DNA of 64,000 nt from positions 1 to 64,000 of the IMG/VR virus record IMGVR_UViG_3300010391_000021; one strand, 5' to 3'. This DNA is from a virus. Positions 30,918 through 39,329 of the stretch are shown in pieces (position 1 is the stretch's first letter; every line of letters starts with the position of its first letter). Below the pieces are notes generated by a model. It was not told where the DNA came from. It did not search any database and was given only the letters and a program-made list of their open reading frames with translations. The position numbers and the translations under genes were made by a program.

Positions 30918-31520
30918 ATGTCAGACGACTTCAAAGTAGCAAAAAAGAAAACCTCGCAAGAATTGATTAACGCGAATCTTGACGATCTCACCAATGAAGA
31001 ATTAGATCGTAGAACGGCAGTTATCCGCGCAAGCAAGGAAGAAGCCGATCTTCAGGACATTAAAGAACGCTTGGCTGATCGCGATAATAAACGTACCATG
31101 AGAGGGGATGGGTTTCGTTCTCGCGGCAGAGAGCTTAATAAGACGCAGCGAGATCAGGAACTTCATCAATCGAAGTGCAGTCATCGTAAAGGCGGTCGTG
31201 GGCTGGAAGCCATTCAAATTGGTGGAAATGCCGGGGATTACGCGGTGATCCGTCATTTGCTTCCGTGGAATGTTTGGTATCAACGTTGCCAGCGGTGCGG
31301 GAAGACTTGGAAACCGCCCAACGATCTAGATTATAAAATGGACACTCCAGAAGGCAAAGAAGCCTTCGAAGCGGCCAAAAAAGTTTATGCAGACGCTTTA
31401 GCTTGGCCGACCGACAACATACCAAGTACGGGGATCACATTTCAACATCATAGCGATGACGCAGACACGTCCGCTAGAAAGTTTGTACATGAAACCGTAA
31501 AGAATGTAAATCTTCGATAA
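30918..31520 (+). CDS. Zinc-finger-like hypothetical protein
   Basis: A 200-residue protein. The N-terminal half is helical and charged. The middle carries KCSHRKGGRG and, 40 residues later, RCQRCGKTWKPP, giving a C-H...CxxC zinc ribbon as in phage proteins of unknown function in the virion region. Preceded by the shared leader, so probably well expressed. Confidence 0.55.
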   Translation: MSDDFKVAKKKTSQELINANLDDLTNEELDRRTAVIRASKEEADLQDIKERLADRDNKRTMRGDGFRSRGRELNKTQRDQELHQSKCSHRKGGRGLEAIQIGGNAGDYAVIRHLLPWNVWYQRCQRCGKTWKPPNDLDYKMDTPEGKEAFEAAKKVYADALAWPTDNIPSTGITFQHHSDDADTSARKFVHETVKNVNLR

Positions 31521-31768
31521 TGACCAATTATTTGAAATCAATAGCGAGTCTCGTCACAGCCGGGACAGTTTATTACTTGACCAAAGTGAGTTGGGATAAA
31601 TCAAAAAACAGATTTGTAGTTCATGTAAAGAACAAACATCTAGGTCGTTTCGATAACGAAATAAAGGCTGCCCTATTTTATGATGTAGCTGCAAGAGCCT
31701 ATTTTGGAGAGTTTGCTAAAACAAATTTCAATCTTTGTCCTTTGACTGTGGGAGTTTCCGATGCCTAA
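31520..31768 (+). CDS. Freestanding AP2 domain protein
   Basis: An 82-residue protein consisting of little more than an AP2 DNA-binding domain: KVSWDKSKNRFVVHV, KHLGRFDNEIKAALFYDVAARAYFGEFAKTNF. In phages this domain normally sits at the C-terminus of HNH homing endonucleases. Here no HNH part is present, so it is either a remnant or an independent DNA-binding protein. Confidence 0.7.
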   Translation: MTNYLKSIASLVTAGTVYYLTKVSWDKSKNRFVVHVKNKHLGRFDNEIKAALFYDVAARAYFGEFAKTNFNLCPLTVGVSDA

Positions 31769-32201
31769 TACGCAGCTTTTCCCTCAGTCAACTTTCCCAA
31801 TTGCGGGAGACGTTACTTCAACCCCCGGAAACCCTTTTGTCGTTACCACGGGTATACAGAATACGGGCGTAGTCGCGACAAAACCCACAGACGGGCAAGT
31901 TTATGTTTATGTTGCTGAAGTAGACAAATGGGTTCCTGCCGATCCAGTGGTTTCGGGGCCAAACACCGTAGGAACCGCTTCTACCGCCCCGCCCGTTCAA
32001 GTTGGCGGGATTGACGAAGGCAATTTAGTTCGCGAATTGCGAATAGATACTTATGGCGGGATACGCGCCCCGCGTATTGAAGAAAAATTGGATATTCTTG
32101 TTTTAGAAATCCGAGCGTTAAAAGCAGCAGTTATCAATTTAGACAAAACGGCCAACGATCAAGATTTTGTGGCTGACCAATTTCAAAGTGAGGTAGTTTA
32201 A
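31761..32201 (+). CDS. Hypothetical virion protein
   Basis: A 146-residue protein with a low-complexity, proline- and threonine-rich first half and a helical C-terminal segment (EEKLDILVLEIRALKAAVINLD) that may be a coiled coil. The overlap with neighbours and composition suggest a structural role. No family assigned. Confidence 0.5.
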   Translation: MPNTQLFPQSTFPIAGDVTSTPGNPFVVTTGIQNTGVVATKPTDGQVYVYVAEVDKWVPADPVVSGPNTVGTASTAPPVQVGGIDEGNLVRELRIDTYGGIRAPRIEEKLDILVLEIRALKAAVINLDKTANDQDFVADQFQSEVV

Positions 32202-32872
32202 TGTTTACCCAAGTACAAGTCGGCCCGCAAACCGTTAACGACGGTTCTACTCCCATCGCCCGTGGTGGTAAAGGCGGCGACGTTATCGTTTCCGAACTTC
32301 ATGGTCGGTTTTATGAGCAGACTTATCGCGGAAACATTTATTCCATCGGTTGTGCGCTTACCGCGCTTTCCACTGCTACTTTCCTATTGACCTCTTCTGC
32401 ACAACCCATTGTTGGCATATGGAACCCCCCGACTTCCACTGTAAATTTGGTTCCTTTGCAAGCGATGTTGGTGGACGAAATAAACAACGTCACGTCTGTG
32501 GCTCCTGGTGCGTTTGTGTGGGCGTCATCCGTTGGTAATACCGCCTTGACCGCTGGCTTGGCTCCATTTAATCGAAAAACGCTAGCATCCTCCGGTTCTC
32601 AGGCAAAAGCCTTTTCTCTTTCAACGGCCAGTCTCCTGACCGGATTGACAAACAACGTGGTAGTTTTTGAACCTGCGGAATTCAATACCGCATCTGGTCT
32701 GCTGACTACTACGGTTGCGGCAGCCACACCCACACCTTCTGTAAGTGGAGTTCAGAATTTCGACGGCAGCTTGATTGTTCCTCCGGGCGGCATCCTTGTT
32801 CTCTTAAATACCGTCTCTTCCGTCACACACAGCGTTGCTTCAAGAATCATGTGGGAAGAAGTCGCATTGTAA
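32201..32872 (+). CDS. Hypothetical virion protein
   Basis: A 223-residue protein almost devoid of lysine and rich in serine, threonine, alanine and valine, with strand-forming character throughout. The start shares a base with the previous stop. Likely a tail or capsid surface component. Confidence 0.55.
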   Translation: MFTQVQVGPQTVNDGSTPIARGGKGGDVIVSELHGRFYEQTYRGNIYSIGCALTALSTATFLLTSSAQPIVGIWNPPTSTVNLVPLQAMLVDEINNVTSVAPGAFVWASSVGNTALTAGLAPFNRKTLASSGSQAKAFSLSTASLLTGLTNNVVVFEPAEFNTASGLLTTTVAAATPTPSVSGVQNFDGSLIVPPGGILVLLNTVSSVTHSVASRIMWEEVAL

Positions 32873-32873
32873 T

Positions 32874-34199
32874 ATGGCTCTAAATCAAACTCTCGGTACG
32901 GCGGCAAATCCGGTTCGCACAGTCTTAACAGGGAAATCTTATCCTGGTAGTAAATACCTCGATGTTGTTACCGATTCATACGGTTCGTTACAAGTTGTAG
33001 TTGGCGGTCAGGCGGCGGACGCTTTCGGTCGGTTGCGAGTCGCGCAGCCCGTAGCTTTGTTTGATGCACAGTTCCAGTATGATACTCAACCGCTGTTATT
33101 TCAAACCAGCGTAGTTGGTTCTGGCTCGGTAGCTAAGACTGCGAACGAATCGTCTTTGACACTTTCTACGGGCGGAACTACCTCTACATGGGGCGCTGTA
33201 AACCAAACCAAACTTTACATGAGATACGAACCGGGGAAATCTCAACAGATTGTAATGACGGCGGTTCTCGGTGTAAAGAAGTCCAATGTTCGCTCTCGCA
33301 TAGGATATTTCGATACAAATGATGGAGTTTACTTCGAAATGGACGGAGCGGACGGTGCGAGTGTAAACGTGAGAACAAGCACGAGCGGCTCTCCTGTAGA
33401 GTCTGTTCATGTGCTTCAAGCTAACTGGAATTTCGATCCAATGGACGGGACGGGCGTTAGTGGCGTTGTGCTTGATTTCTCAAAAGCACAAATATTTGTG
33501 ATTGATCTTCAATGGCTCGGAGAAGGGCGTGTTCGCTACGGTTTTTTTGTAAACGGCGTCTTGCTAATTTGTCACCAATACTACGCCGCCAATGTTATTG
33601 ATTCACCGTACATGAATACGGCGAACTTACCCTGCCGAGCCGAGATTTTCAATACCAGCACCGCAGCAACAACAACCACGATGAAACAGGTTTGCATGAC
33701 CGTTGCGACGGAAGGCGGTTCGGAATACCCACAAGCGTATAATTTTGTTGCCAGCAATGGTACTACATCCATTACCATCAGTACGCGGCGAACTGTGCTG
33801 AGTATTCAACCTAAGACAACGTTCAATAGCATCACGAATAGAACTAAGATCACACCTACGGCAGTGACTGTATTGACTTCAAGCGGCTCGGTGTATTGGG
33901 AACTTGTTTACAATCCCACGCTGACCGGAACCCCTTCTTGGACCTCTGTGGATGCCAACAGCGGCGTAAACTACGATGTCGCCAATACGACACTTACGGG
34001 CGGAACTGTCATAGCTTCTGGATTTTCTTCTGGAGCGGGCGATACCGCACGCGGTACGAACATAGAACCCTTGATTGGGGCCGTTCCCTTGACGTTGGAT
34101 TATGCTGGGTCTACGGCGGACATTTTGTCCATTGTTTGCACGGCGTTCACCGGCTCGGTCGTTACTAACGCGCACATGGACTGGACAGAGATTAGATAA
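32874..34199 (+). CDS. Hypothetical virion protein
   Basis: A 441-residue beta-rich protein with an RLRVAQPVALFDAQFQYDTQPLLF region near residue 60, a form I have seen in phage structural proteins, and a long strand-rich C-terminal half with few charges. It is probably a tail, collar or surface protein. ATG 32874 follows the preceding stop directly. Confidence 0.55.
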   Translation: MALNQTLGTAANPVRTVLTGKSYPGSKYLDVVTDSYGSLQVVVGGQAADAFGRLRVAQPVALFDAQFQYDTQPLLFQTSVVGSGSVAKTANESSLTLSTGGTTSTWGAVNQTKLYMRYEPGKSQQIVMTAVLGVKKSNVRSRIGYFDTNDGVYFEMDGADGASVNVRTSTSGSPVESVHVLQANWNFDPMDGTGVSGVVLDFSKAQIFVIDLQWLGEGRVRYGFFVNGVLLICHQYYAANVIDSPYMNTANLPCRAEIFNTSTAATTTTMKQVCMTVATEGGSEYPQAYNFVASNGTTSITISTRRTVLSIQPKTTFNSITNRTKITPTAVTVLTSSGSVYWELVYNPTLTGTPSWTSVDANSGVNYDVANTTLTGGTVIASGFSSGAGDTARGTNIEPLIGAVPLTLDYAGSTADILSIVCTAFTGSVVTNAHMDWTEIR

Positions 34200-34421
34200 A
34201 TGCTACGGCAAACCTCAAAAATCTACATAACCGTAACATCGTCCGCATCTGGACACCAGCAAGCCGCGCTTATCGCAAGCGGAAAACTAATAGAAACGAT
34301 ACTTTCTTTGGGGCACTTATCTGGAACCCTTGGCGGAGGGGCACAAAATCCTCCTAAGATTGTCGCAACTTTGTTCAGTTCCGGACTTTTAAATAGCATC
34401 GATTCTATTGGCAGTTTTTAA
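34200..34421 (+). CDS. Hypothetical protein
   Basis: A 73-residue protein beginning directly after the previous stop. It is serine- and leucine-rich and contains the 14-bp dyad near its end (encoding LFSSGLL). No family was recognised. Confidence 0.45.
   Translation: MLRQTSKIYITVTSSASGHQQAALIASGKLIETILSLGHLSGTLGGGAQNPPKIVATLFSSGLLNSIDSIGSF
34373..34386 (+). repeat. 14-bp dyad motif copy 5
   Basis: GTTCAGTTCCGGAC matches GTYCRG-WW-CYGRAC. It is identical to copy 4 but read in a different codon frame. Confidence 0.8.
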
Positions 34422-34428
34422 GGAATAC

Positions 34429-35505
34429 ATGGCGAATTCTACAATTACGGTTCAAAATTTAGTCGATGACGCCGCATCAAACGGCGACCTCGCCCCTACG
34501 CTGGCTACAGGCGGATTCGGGGACCAACCGGCGTTGCGGATAGCTGATACGGTAATGGCCGCTATGCTGCTCGGCGGTCCAAACGGCCAGCCTTATAATT
34601 GGAAATGGAATCGATTCAACGTCAATTCCTTTCCTATAATCAGTTGGCAGCAGGATTATTTTGTCCCCGGCATCGTAACTCTTGGCTGGCTTGAACGTTG
34701 TTGGGCAAACGAGTATAACCTTACATCTCAGCCGAAGCCTAAGATTCCGATGGAAGTTCGCAAGGATTTACAGGAAACTTATCAACAGACCGGGTATCCA
34801 TCTAAGATTTGCTGGCTTCCGAATAAACTTTTATTCACCGGCACTTGGGGTTCTACCGCTCTCCAGACACCTACGGGGCAGAACAACCCTGGAGCTAATG
34901 TTGTCTATACCAACCCCATCGGAGCAACTACTCAGCCATCGAATCCCATTACTCAGATTACCGATCCAAATGGCAATCTTTGGGTAGTTACGACTTATGG
35001 AACTTGCGGGGCAACACAACCCGTTTGGCCAACCACTATCGTCTATCCGACTTTAGCGAACCCTACCGCTACCGCGACAACTCAAACAGACGGCAGCGTG
35101 ACTTGGACTGCGATCAATCCCAATGGACAGGGATTCAGGCTCTCGCCCATTCCTCCGCAGCAAGGTCAAGTCTGGACAATCAATCCAATCGCGCAATCGC
35201 GCATTAATTTATTTACCTCGCTAACACAAACAATCGATCCAGTTCCGGACGATCTCTACATGTATTTCCGGGACGGATTTTTCGCGCAATGTTACCGGAG
35301 ACATCCCGATCCAAAGATTCGTTCAAAATTTACACAAGAATGGTCGCTCTGGTTGAAGAGTCTTGATGACGCTGTAAAAAGATATGATCGCGAGATGGAC
35401 GACTATGGTTTTTATCCTTCGAACGCTGGCGTGATGGACACGGGACGCGGTGCCGGTTGGTATGGCCCCGCATGGCCCTTTGCCGGATGGCCTGGTGGCT
35501 GGTAG
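34429..35505 (+). CDS. Tail/head-tail adaptor-like protein with inserted beta domain
   Basis: A 358-residue protein sharing its overall plan with the protein at 38418: an N-terminal GPNGQPYNWKWNRFN segment, a body, then PVPDDLYMYFRDGFFAQCYRR and a helical C-terminus. Residues about 175-235 form an inserted module ending in QTDGSVTWTAIN, which recurs in other tail proteins here. The C-terminus is glycine- and tryptophan-rich. Role inferred from gene order. Confidence 0.55.
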   Translation: MANSTITVQNLVDDAASNGDLAPTLATGGFGDQPALRIADTVMAAMLLGGPNGQPYNWKWNRFNVNSFPIISWQQDYFVPGIVTLGWLERCWANEYNLTSQPKPKIPMEVRKDLQETYQQTGYPSKICWLPNKLLFTGTWGSTALQTPTGQNNPGANVVYTNPIGATTQPSNPITQITDPNGNLWVVTTYGTCGATQPVWPTTIVYPTLANPTATATTQTDGSVTWTAINPNGQGFRLSPIPPQQGQVWTINPIAQSRINLFTSLTQTIDPVPDDLYMYFRDGFFAQCYRRHPDPKIRSKFTQEWSLWLKSLDDAVKRYDREMDDYGFYPSNAGVMDTGRGAGWYGPAWPFAGWPGGW

Positions 35506-35529
35506 ATTTTGAATAAATAGGAGAACAAA

Positions 35530-35802
35530 ATGAGTTTTGAATTCAAACCATACACCACAAGTCAGGTTTCGGTAACAGGTTCAGCAACGCTAATCGTTGC
35601 CGCAAACCCGAGCCGTTCCTCTGTTGTTATAACTCAACTCGGAACTACTGATGTTTACGTAGGCGCTTCTGCTGTCACCACAACAACCGGCGATCTGCTT
35701 ACCGGCACCAAAGGTACGGCCAAAACCTACACTACAACGGCTGCTATTTATGGCATTACGAGCGGATCGGCGCAAAGCGTGAGTTACTTCGAGGCTCAAT
35801 GA
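35530..35802 (+). CDS. Small beta-rich virion protein (paralogue A)
   Basis: A 90-residue strand-rich protein with SQVSVTGSATLIVAANPSRS at the start and AIYGITSGSAQSVSYFE at the end. It is clearly a paralogue of the protein at 36057. AGGAGAAC precedes the ATG. Probably a trimeric spike, fibre-associated or decoration protein. Confidence 0.55.
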   Translation: MSFEFKPYTTSQVSVTGSATLIVAANPSRSSVVITQLGTTDVYVGASAVTTTTGDLLTGTKGTAKTYTTTAAIYGITSGSAQSVSYFEAQ

Positions 35803-36047
35803 AAAAGTGGATTAGACACTTGCTGAAACGGCTGATTATTTGGGCGCTGGAATATGACCCATCTTTGCGCCCGTTTGAAATCAAATTGGTGGATACTCCT
35901 GTGGGAAAAGAAGCGGATGCAGAAGCGGATGTAGTAGACGTAATAGAATCTATTGTGAACGAGCCTATAGCTTCTTTTGCGAACGAGCCTGTAGTTTCTT
36001 TCCCGCCATATCTCGATATAAGAACTCCAAGAAAATCTCATCGTTAG
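35799..36047 (+). CDS. Hypothetical protein between paralogues
   Basis: An 82-residue protein with a basic, hydrophobic N-terminal helix (possible membrane association) and an acidic middle containing the near-repeat NEPIASFANEPVVSF. It overlaps paralogue A by four bases. Function unknown. Confidence 0.45.
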   Translation: MKKWIRHLLKRLIIWALEYDPSLRPFEIKLVDTPVGKEADAEADVVDVIESIVNEPIASFANEPVVSFPPYLDIRTPRKSHR

Positions 36048-36056
36048 GGGACAAAT

Positions 36057-36326
36057 ATGTTCCAGAACTATCCCTTTCAATCTAATCAGGTCTCGGTAAC
36101 AGGCGCGGCAACGCAGATCGCGCCGAAAAATCCGTCTCGTTCAGGCATTGTAATCATACAACACGGGACTACTGACGTTTATTTGGGCGAAGCCAATGTT
36201 ACCACATCTAACGGTGCTTTGCTGGTAGGAACCAAAGGCGCGGGTCTCGCTTTCTCTACTACTAACGCTATCTACGGAATCACTTCTGGCGCAGCCCAGA
36301 CTATCAGCTTTCTCGAAACTCAATAG
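36057..36326 (+). CDS. Small beta-rich virion protein (paralogue B)
   Basis: An 89-residue protein aligned end to end with paralogue A at 35530: QVSVTGAATQIAPKNPSRS, TTDVYLGEANVTTSNG, AIYGITSGAAQTISFLE. The pair arose by tandem duplication and then diverged to roughly half identity. A virion role is inferred from composition and neighbours. Confidence 0.55.
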   Translation: MFQNYPFQSNQVSVTGAATQIAPKNPSRSGIVIIQHGTTDVYLGEANVTTSNGALLVGTKGAGLAFSTTNAIYGITSGAAQTISFLETQ

Positions 36327-36335
36327 AAATAATCC

Positions 36336-38417
36336 ATGAATAAACAATATGTAGTTCCCGTCATTAGCGGAGGCGGCGGCGCGGGCGGTTCAGGAACCGT
36401 GGCATCTGTTGCCATGACAGTTCCTACGGAGTTGTCCGTATCTGGATCGCCTATTACTACGTCTGGAACTCTCGCTCTTACTTGGGGCGCGGCTTCTGGT
36501 AATAAAATCGTGGCGTCTCCCGCCGATGGGTCGAGCGGAGCGTATGCGGGCCGCGCACTCGTTGCTTTAGATATTCCTAATCTCGCCGCTTCTAAAATCA
36601 CATCTGGAGTTCTTGCTCTTGCACAAGGCGGGAATACGTTCTCGCTACTTGGCGATGTAATCTATGGTGGAGTTGCCGCCGCGCCAACCGTTCTTTCCGG
36701 CAATATTACAGCCACCAAGATGTATCTTTCCCAGACGGGATCGGGAGCGGTGTCTGCCGCGCCTGCGTGGGCGCAAATCAATTACGCGGACATGACCGGC
36801 ACTACGCCCACTCCGCCATCTGGTACTGTTCTATGGTCTGCATTAGGCAACGCTGGTGCCGCTCTAACTCTCGCTAACGCTGGAAACGCAACTACATTTA
36901 GTCAAACATCCGCCGTAACTTGGGGTTGGAACAATACCACAACTGCAACTTCAGGCGGGGTCACGGCGTCGTCTCCTATTATCAGTCTGGGCGGGCGTTT
37001 ATTCAGTTCAGGCGTGGACACTGCCGCAACATGGACTGCCCAGAACTTGATGAGTCCGACTACGGCTCTCGTAGGAACGATTTCAAACGCTGTAGAAACT
37101 TCTGGCAGCGTTGTCACTCTGACTATCGGTGCTCACTCATTCGTAGTCGGCAACATGATTACGTGTATAAATTTGAGCACCTTTACGTGGCTAAATAATC
37201 AGAATGCCCGAATTACCGCTATCGCCGCTACGACTATTTCCTTTACTGATCCGACTACTCATGGCACACAAGGTAGCGCGGCTCAGACTGGCACGGTAGT
37301 CCAGATTCCAACCAGCACCTTGCCTCTCACCCCGTCAGGTTCGGCGGGCGATTCTCTTGTAATCATCCCTGCTGGTGGAGGTTTAGCCGGATCAAGTCTG
37401 TCATCTTTTGGGTTTCAGTTTGCAGGACAACCCGCGCATACTGGTTTTGCATTGGATAGTACGTCTCAAGGTGGTTTGAGTATTGCTACTATCGGCGGGG
37501 CTGGAGTAACTGCGCTTAAATTTTACACAGGTGCAGTTGGAGCGGTGACAGCGAAGGGTACCATCAGCGTCGGCGACTCTTCCGCTGGAAATAGTACAGT
37601 TCAACTCAGTGCTTCTGCTTCTAACTTTTCAGTAGAATTGCGGGCAGTCTGTACTACTAATGTCACCAACCCGTGCGTATTATTCGGTAATAATAGCAAT
37701 CTCACGGCGACGGCTAACAATCAGATAGGTTTTGGATTCGGATACACGAAGAATGCTTCCACTTCGATGGTCTTCGCTCCTACGAGCGGGACAGCGACCT
37801 TCCAAGCTCTCGTCAACAAGTACAGCGTCAATCAAACAGGCGGAGCGAACGGAGCAGTTACAGGTCTGCTTGTCAACGCTGTAGAGACGGCAGTAGGCGG
37901 AACTCATCTATTACTCGATCTACAAGCAGGAGCAACAGGCGGAACGTCTGAATTTGCGGTAAATAATACTGGTATTGTTACTAAATACAACGCTATCACT
38001 ACTGTAAGCAACGGCGTTCCCGGAATCTACGGAACTGCGGATTTGACCGCTCAGACTGCGGCCAAAACAGCCACAACTTTATACACCCCAACTGCAACAG
38101 GATTGTATAGAATCTCTGTTTATTTGAAAGTAACAACTGTCGCCAGCGCATCATCAGTCCTTGGTGGAACAACTGGCGTTACAATTACTTATACAGATGG
38201 AACAGATAGTGTCGCCCAGAGTGTGGTTGCTCGGTTAGCCACGCAAGCAGGGGCCGCCGCAATTGTCAACGCTGGAAATACAACTGCTACTTCATTGCAA
38301 GGCGAAGTAACTATCTACGCCAAGACAGGCGTTGCTATTCAGTATGCGATTGACTATACCAGTGTCAATGCCGCTGAAATGGCGTATGAGGCGCATTTGA
38401 AAGCCGAGGCTCTCTAA
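36336..38417 (+). CDS. Putative tail fibre or surface protein
   Basis: A 693-residue protein of glycine, alanine, threonine and serine with almost no lysine until the C-terminus. The opening with GGGGAGGSG and the repetitive SVAMTVPTELSVSG pattern are typical of phage fibre shafts. The last 130 residues look like a compact globular head. Probably receptor binding or part of the fibre. Confidence 0.55.
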   Translation: MNKQYVVPVISGGGGAGGSGTVASVAMTVPTELSVSGSPITTSGTLALTWGAASGNKIVASPADGSSGAYAGRALVALDIPNLAASKITSGVLALAQGGNTFSLLGDVIYGGVAAAPTVLSGNITATKMYLSQTGSGAVSAAPAWAQINYADMTGTTPTPPSGTVLWSALGNAGAALTLANAGNATTFSQTSAVTWGWNNTTTATSGGVTASSPIISLGGRLFSSGVDTAATWTAQNLMSPTTALVGTISNAVETSGSVVTLTIGAHSFVVGNMITCINLSTFTWLNNQNARITAIAATTISFTDPTTHGTQGSAAQTGTVVQIPTSTLPLTPSGSAGDSLVIIPAGGGLAGSSLSSFGFQFAGQPAHTGFALDSTSQGGLSIATIGGAGVTALKFYTGAVGAVTAKGTISVGDSSAGNSTVQLSASASNFSVELRAVCTTNVTNPCVLFGNNSNLTATANNQIGFGFGYTKNASTSMVFAPTSGTATFQALVNKYSVNQTGGANGAVTGLLVNAVETAVGGTHLLLDLQAGATGGTSEFAVNNTGIVTKYNAITTVSNGVPGIYGTADLTAQTAAKTATTLYTPTATGLYRISVYLKVTTVASASSVLGGTTGVTITYTDGTDSVAQSVVARLATQAGAAAIVNAGNTTATSLQGEVTIYAKTGVAIQYAIDYTSVNAAEMAYEAHLKAEAL

Positions 38418-39329
38418 ATGGCAAATAGTTCAATCAGACTTCTCGACTCCCTCGAATTTTGTAAAAAATTTGTGTATAATCGACCTTTGTCTTTGGGTAG
38501 TTTCAAGGAGCCTATTCTAACTGCGGCTAATATAATCAAACAAACCATTCTCGGCCCGCCTTTCTCTTGGCGCTGGAATAATGGTGTAACTGGATTTTAT
38601 TGCACAGCGAACGTTCAGGACTATAAACTTGGAAATTGGGCGGCTTCTACTGCGTTTTCTTCCGCTTTCAGGATCATAGACACAAACAGCAATTCTCAGC
38701 GAGTTACTACAGCGGGAACAAGCGGGGCGTCTGCACCGTCGTGGAATAACACCACAGCCGGAACTACCGCAGATGGGTCGGTTGTGTGGACGAACGATGG
38801 CCCGATTGCAAATTCAACCCCCAATTATACTTTTGGCTGGATTGATGTAGCATCGGTGCAGGATATCGCTCCGACTACGCCAAAATGGTACGAGATGTCA
38901 CCCAAACTCAGTCTTGCTTTGGAATCTTCTCGCGCAAGACCAACCAACGTGTCTGCTCAATTTGACAATGCCGCTGGAGTGATTACTTTTCGTTTGATGC
39001 CGGTTCCGGATGTGGCGTATCCCATCTCTCTTACAATTCAGCAAAAGTCCGCGCTTTTTACAAGTCTAAACGGAACTTGGGACCCGATTCCAGACGAATA
39101 CAGTTACATTTATCAGACTGGTCTTTTGGCTTTGATTCTTATGTATGCCGACGACCCAAGATTTTCTGCTATGAATCAGAAATTTGTGGCGCACTTGCTC
39201 GGAGCCGCGCAAGGTCTGACAGACACCGAACGCAACATCTTTTTAAACAATTGGCTGGCATTGAGCGGTCAGGCTTCTTTGAATAATCTCAACCTCCAAC
39301 AAGGCACGCAAGCGAGGAATGTTCTATAG
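38418..39329 (+). CDS. Tail/head-tail adaptor-like protein with inserted beta domain
   Basis: A 303-residue protein parallel to the one at 34429: GPPFSWRWNN near the start, an inserted module at about 80-135 (DTNSNSQRVTTAGTSG...DGSVVWTNDGP), then PIPDEYSYIYQTGLLALILMY and a helical end. The two may form related rings or adaptors in the tail. The last base overlaps the next start. Confidence 0.55.
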   Translation: MANSSIRLLDSLEFCKKFVYNRPLSLGSFKEPILTAANIIKQTILGPPFSWRWNNGVTGFYCTANVQDYKLGNWAASTAFSSAFRIIDTNSNSQRVTTAGTSGASAPSWNNTTAGTTADGSVVWTNDGPIANSTPNYTFGWIDVASVQDIAPTTPKWYEMSPKLSLALESSRARPTNVSAQFDNAAGVITFRLMPVPDVAYPISLTIQQKSALFTSLNGTWDPIPDEYSYIYQTGLLALILMYADDPRFSAMNQKFVAHLLGAAQGLTDTERNIFLNNWLALSGQASLNNLNLQQGTQARNVL

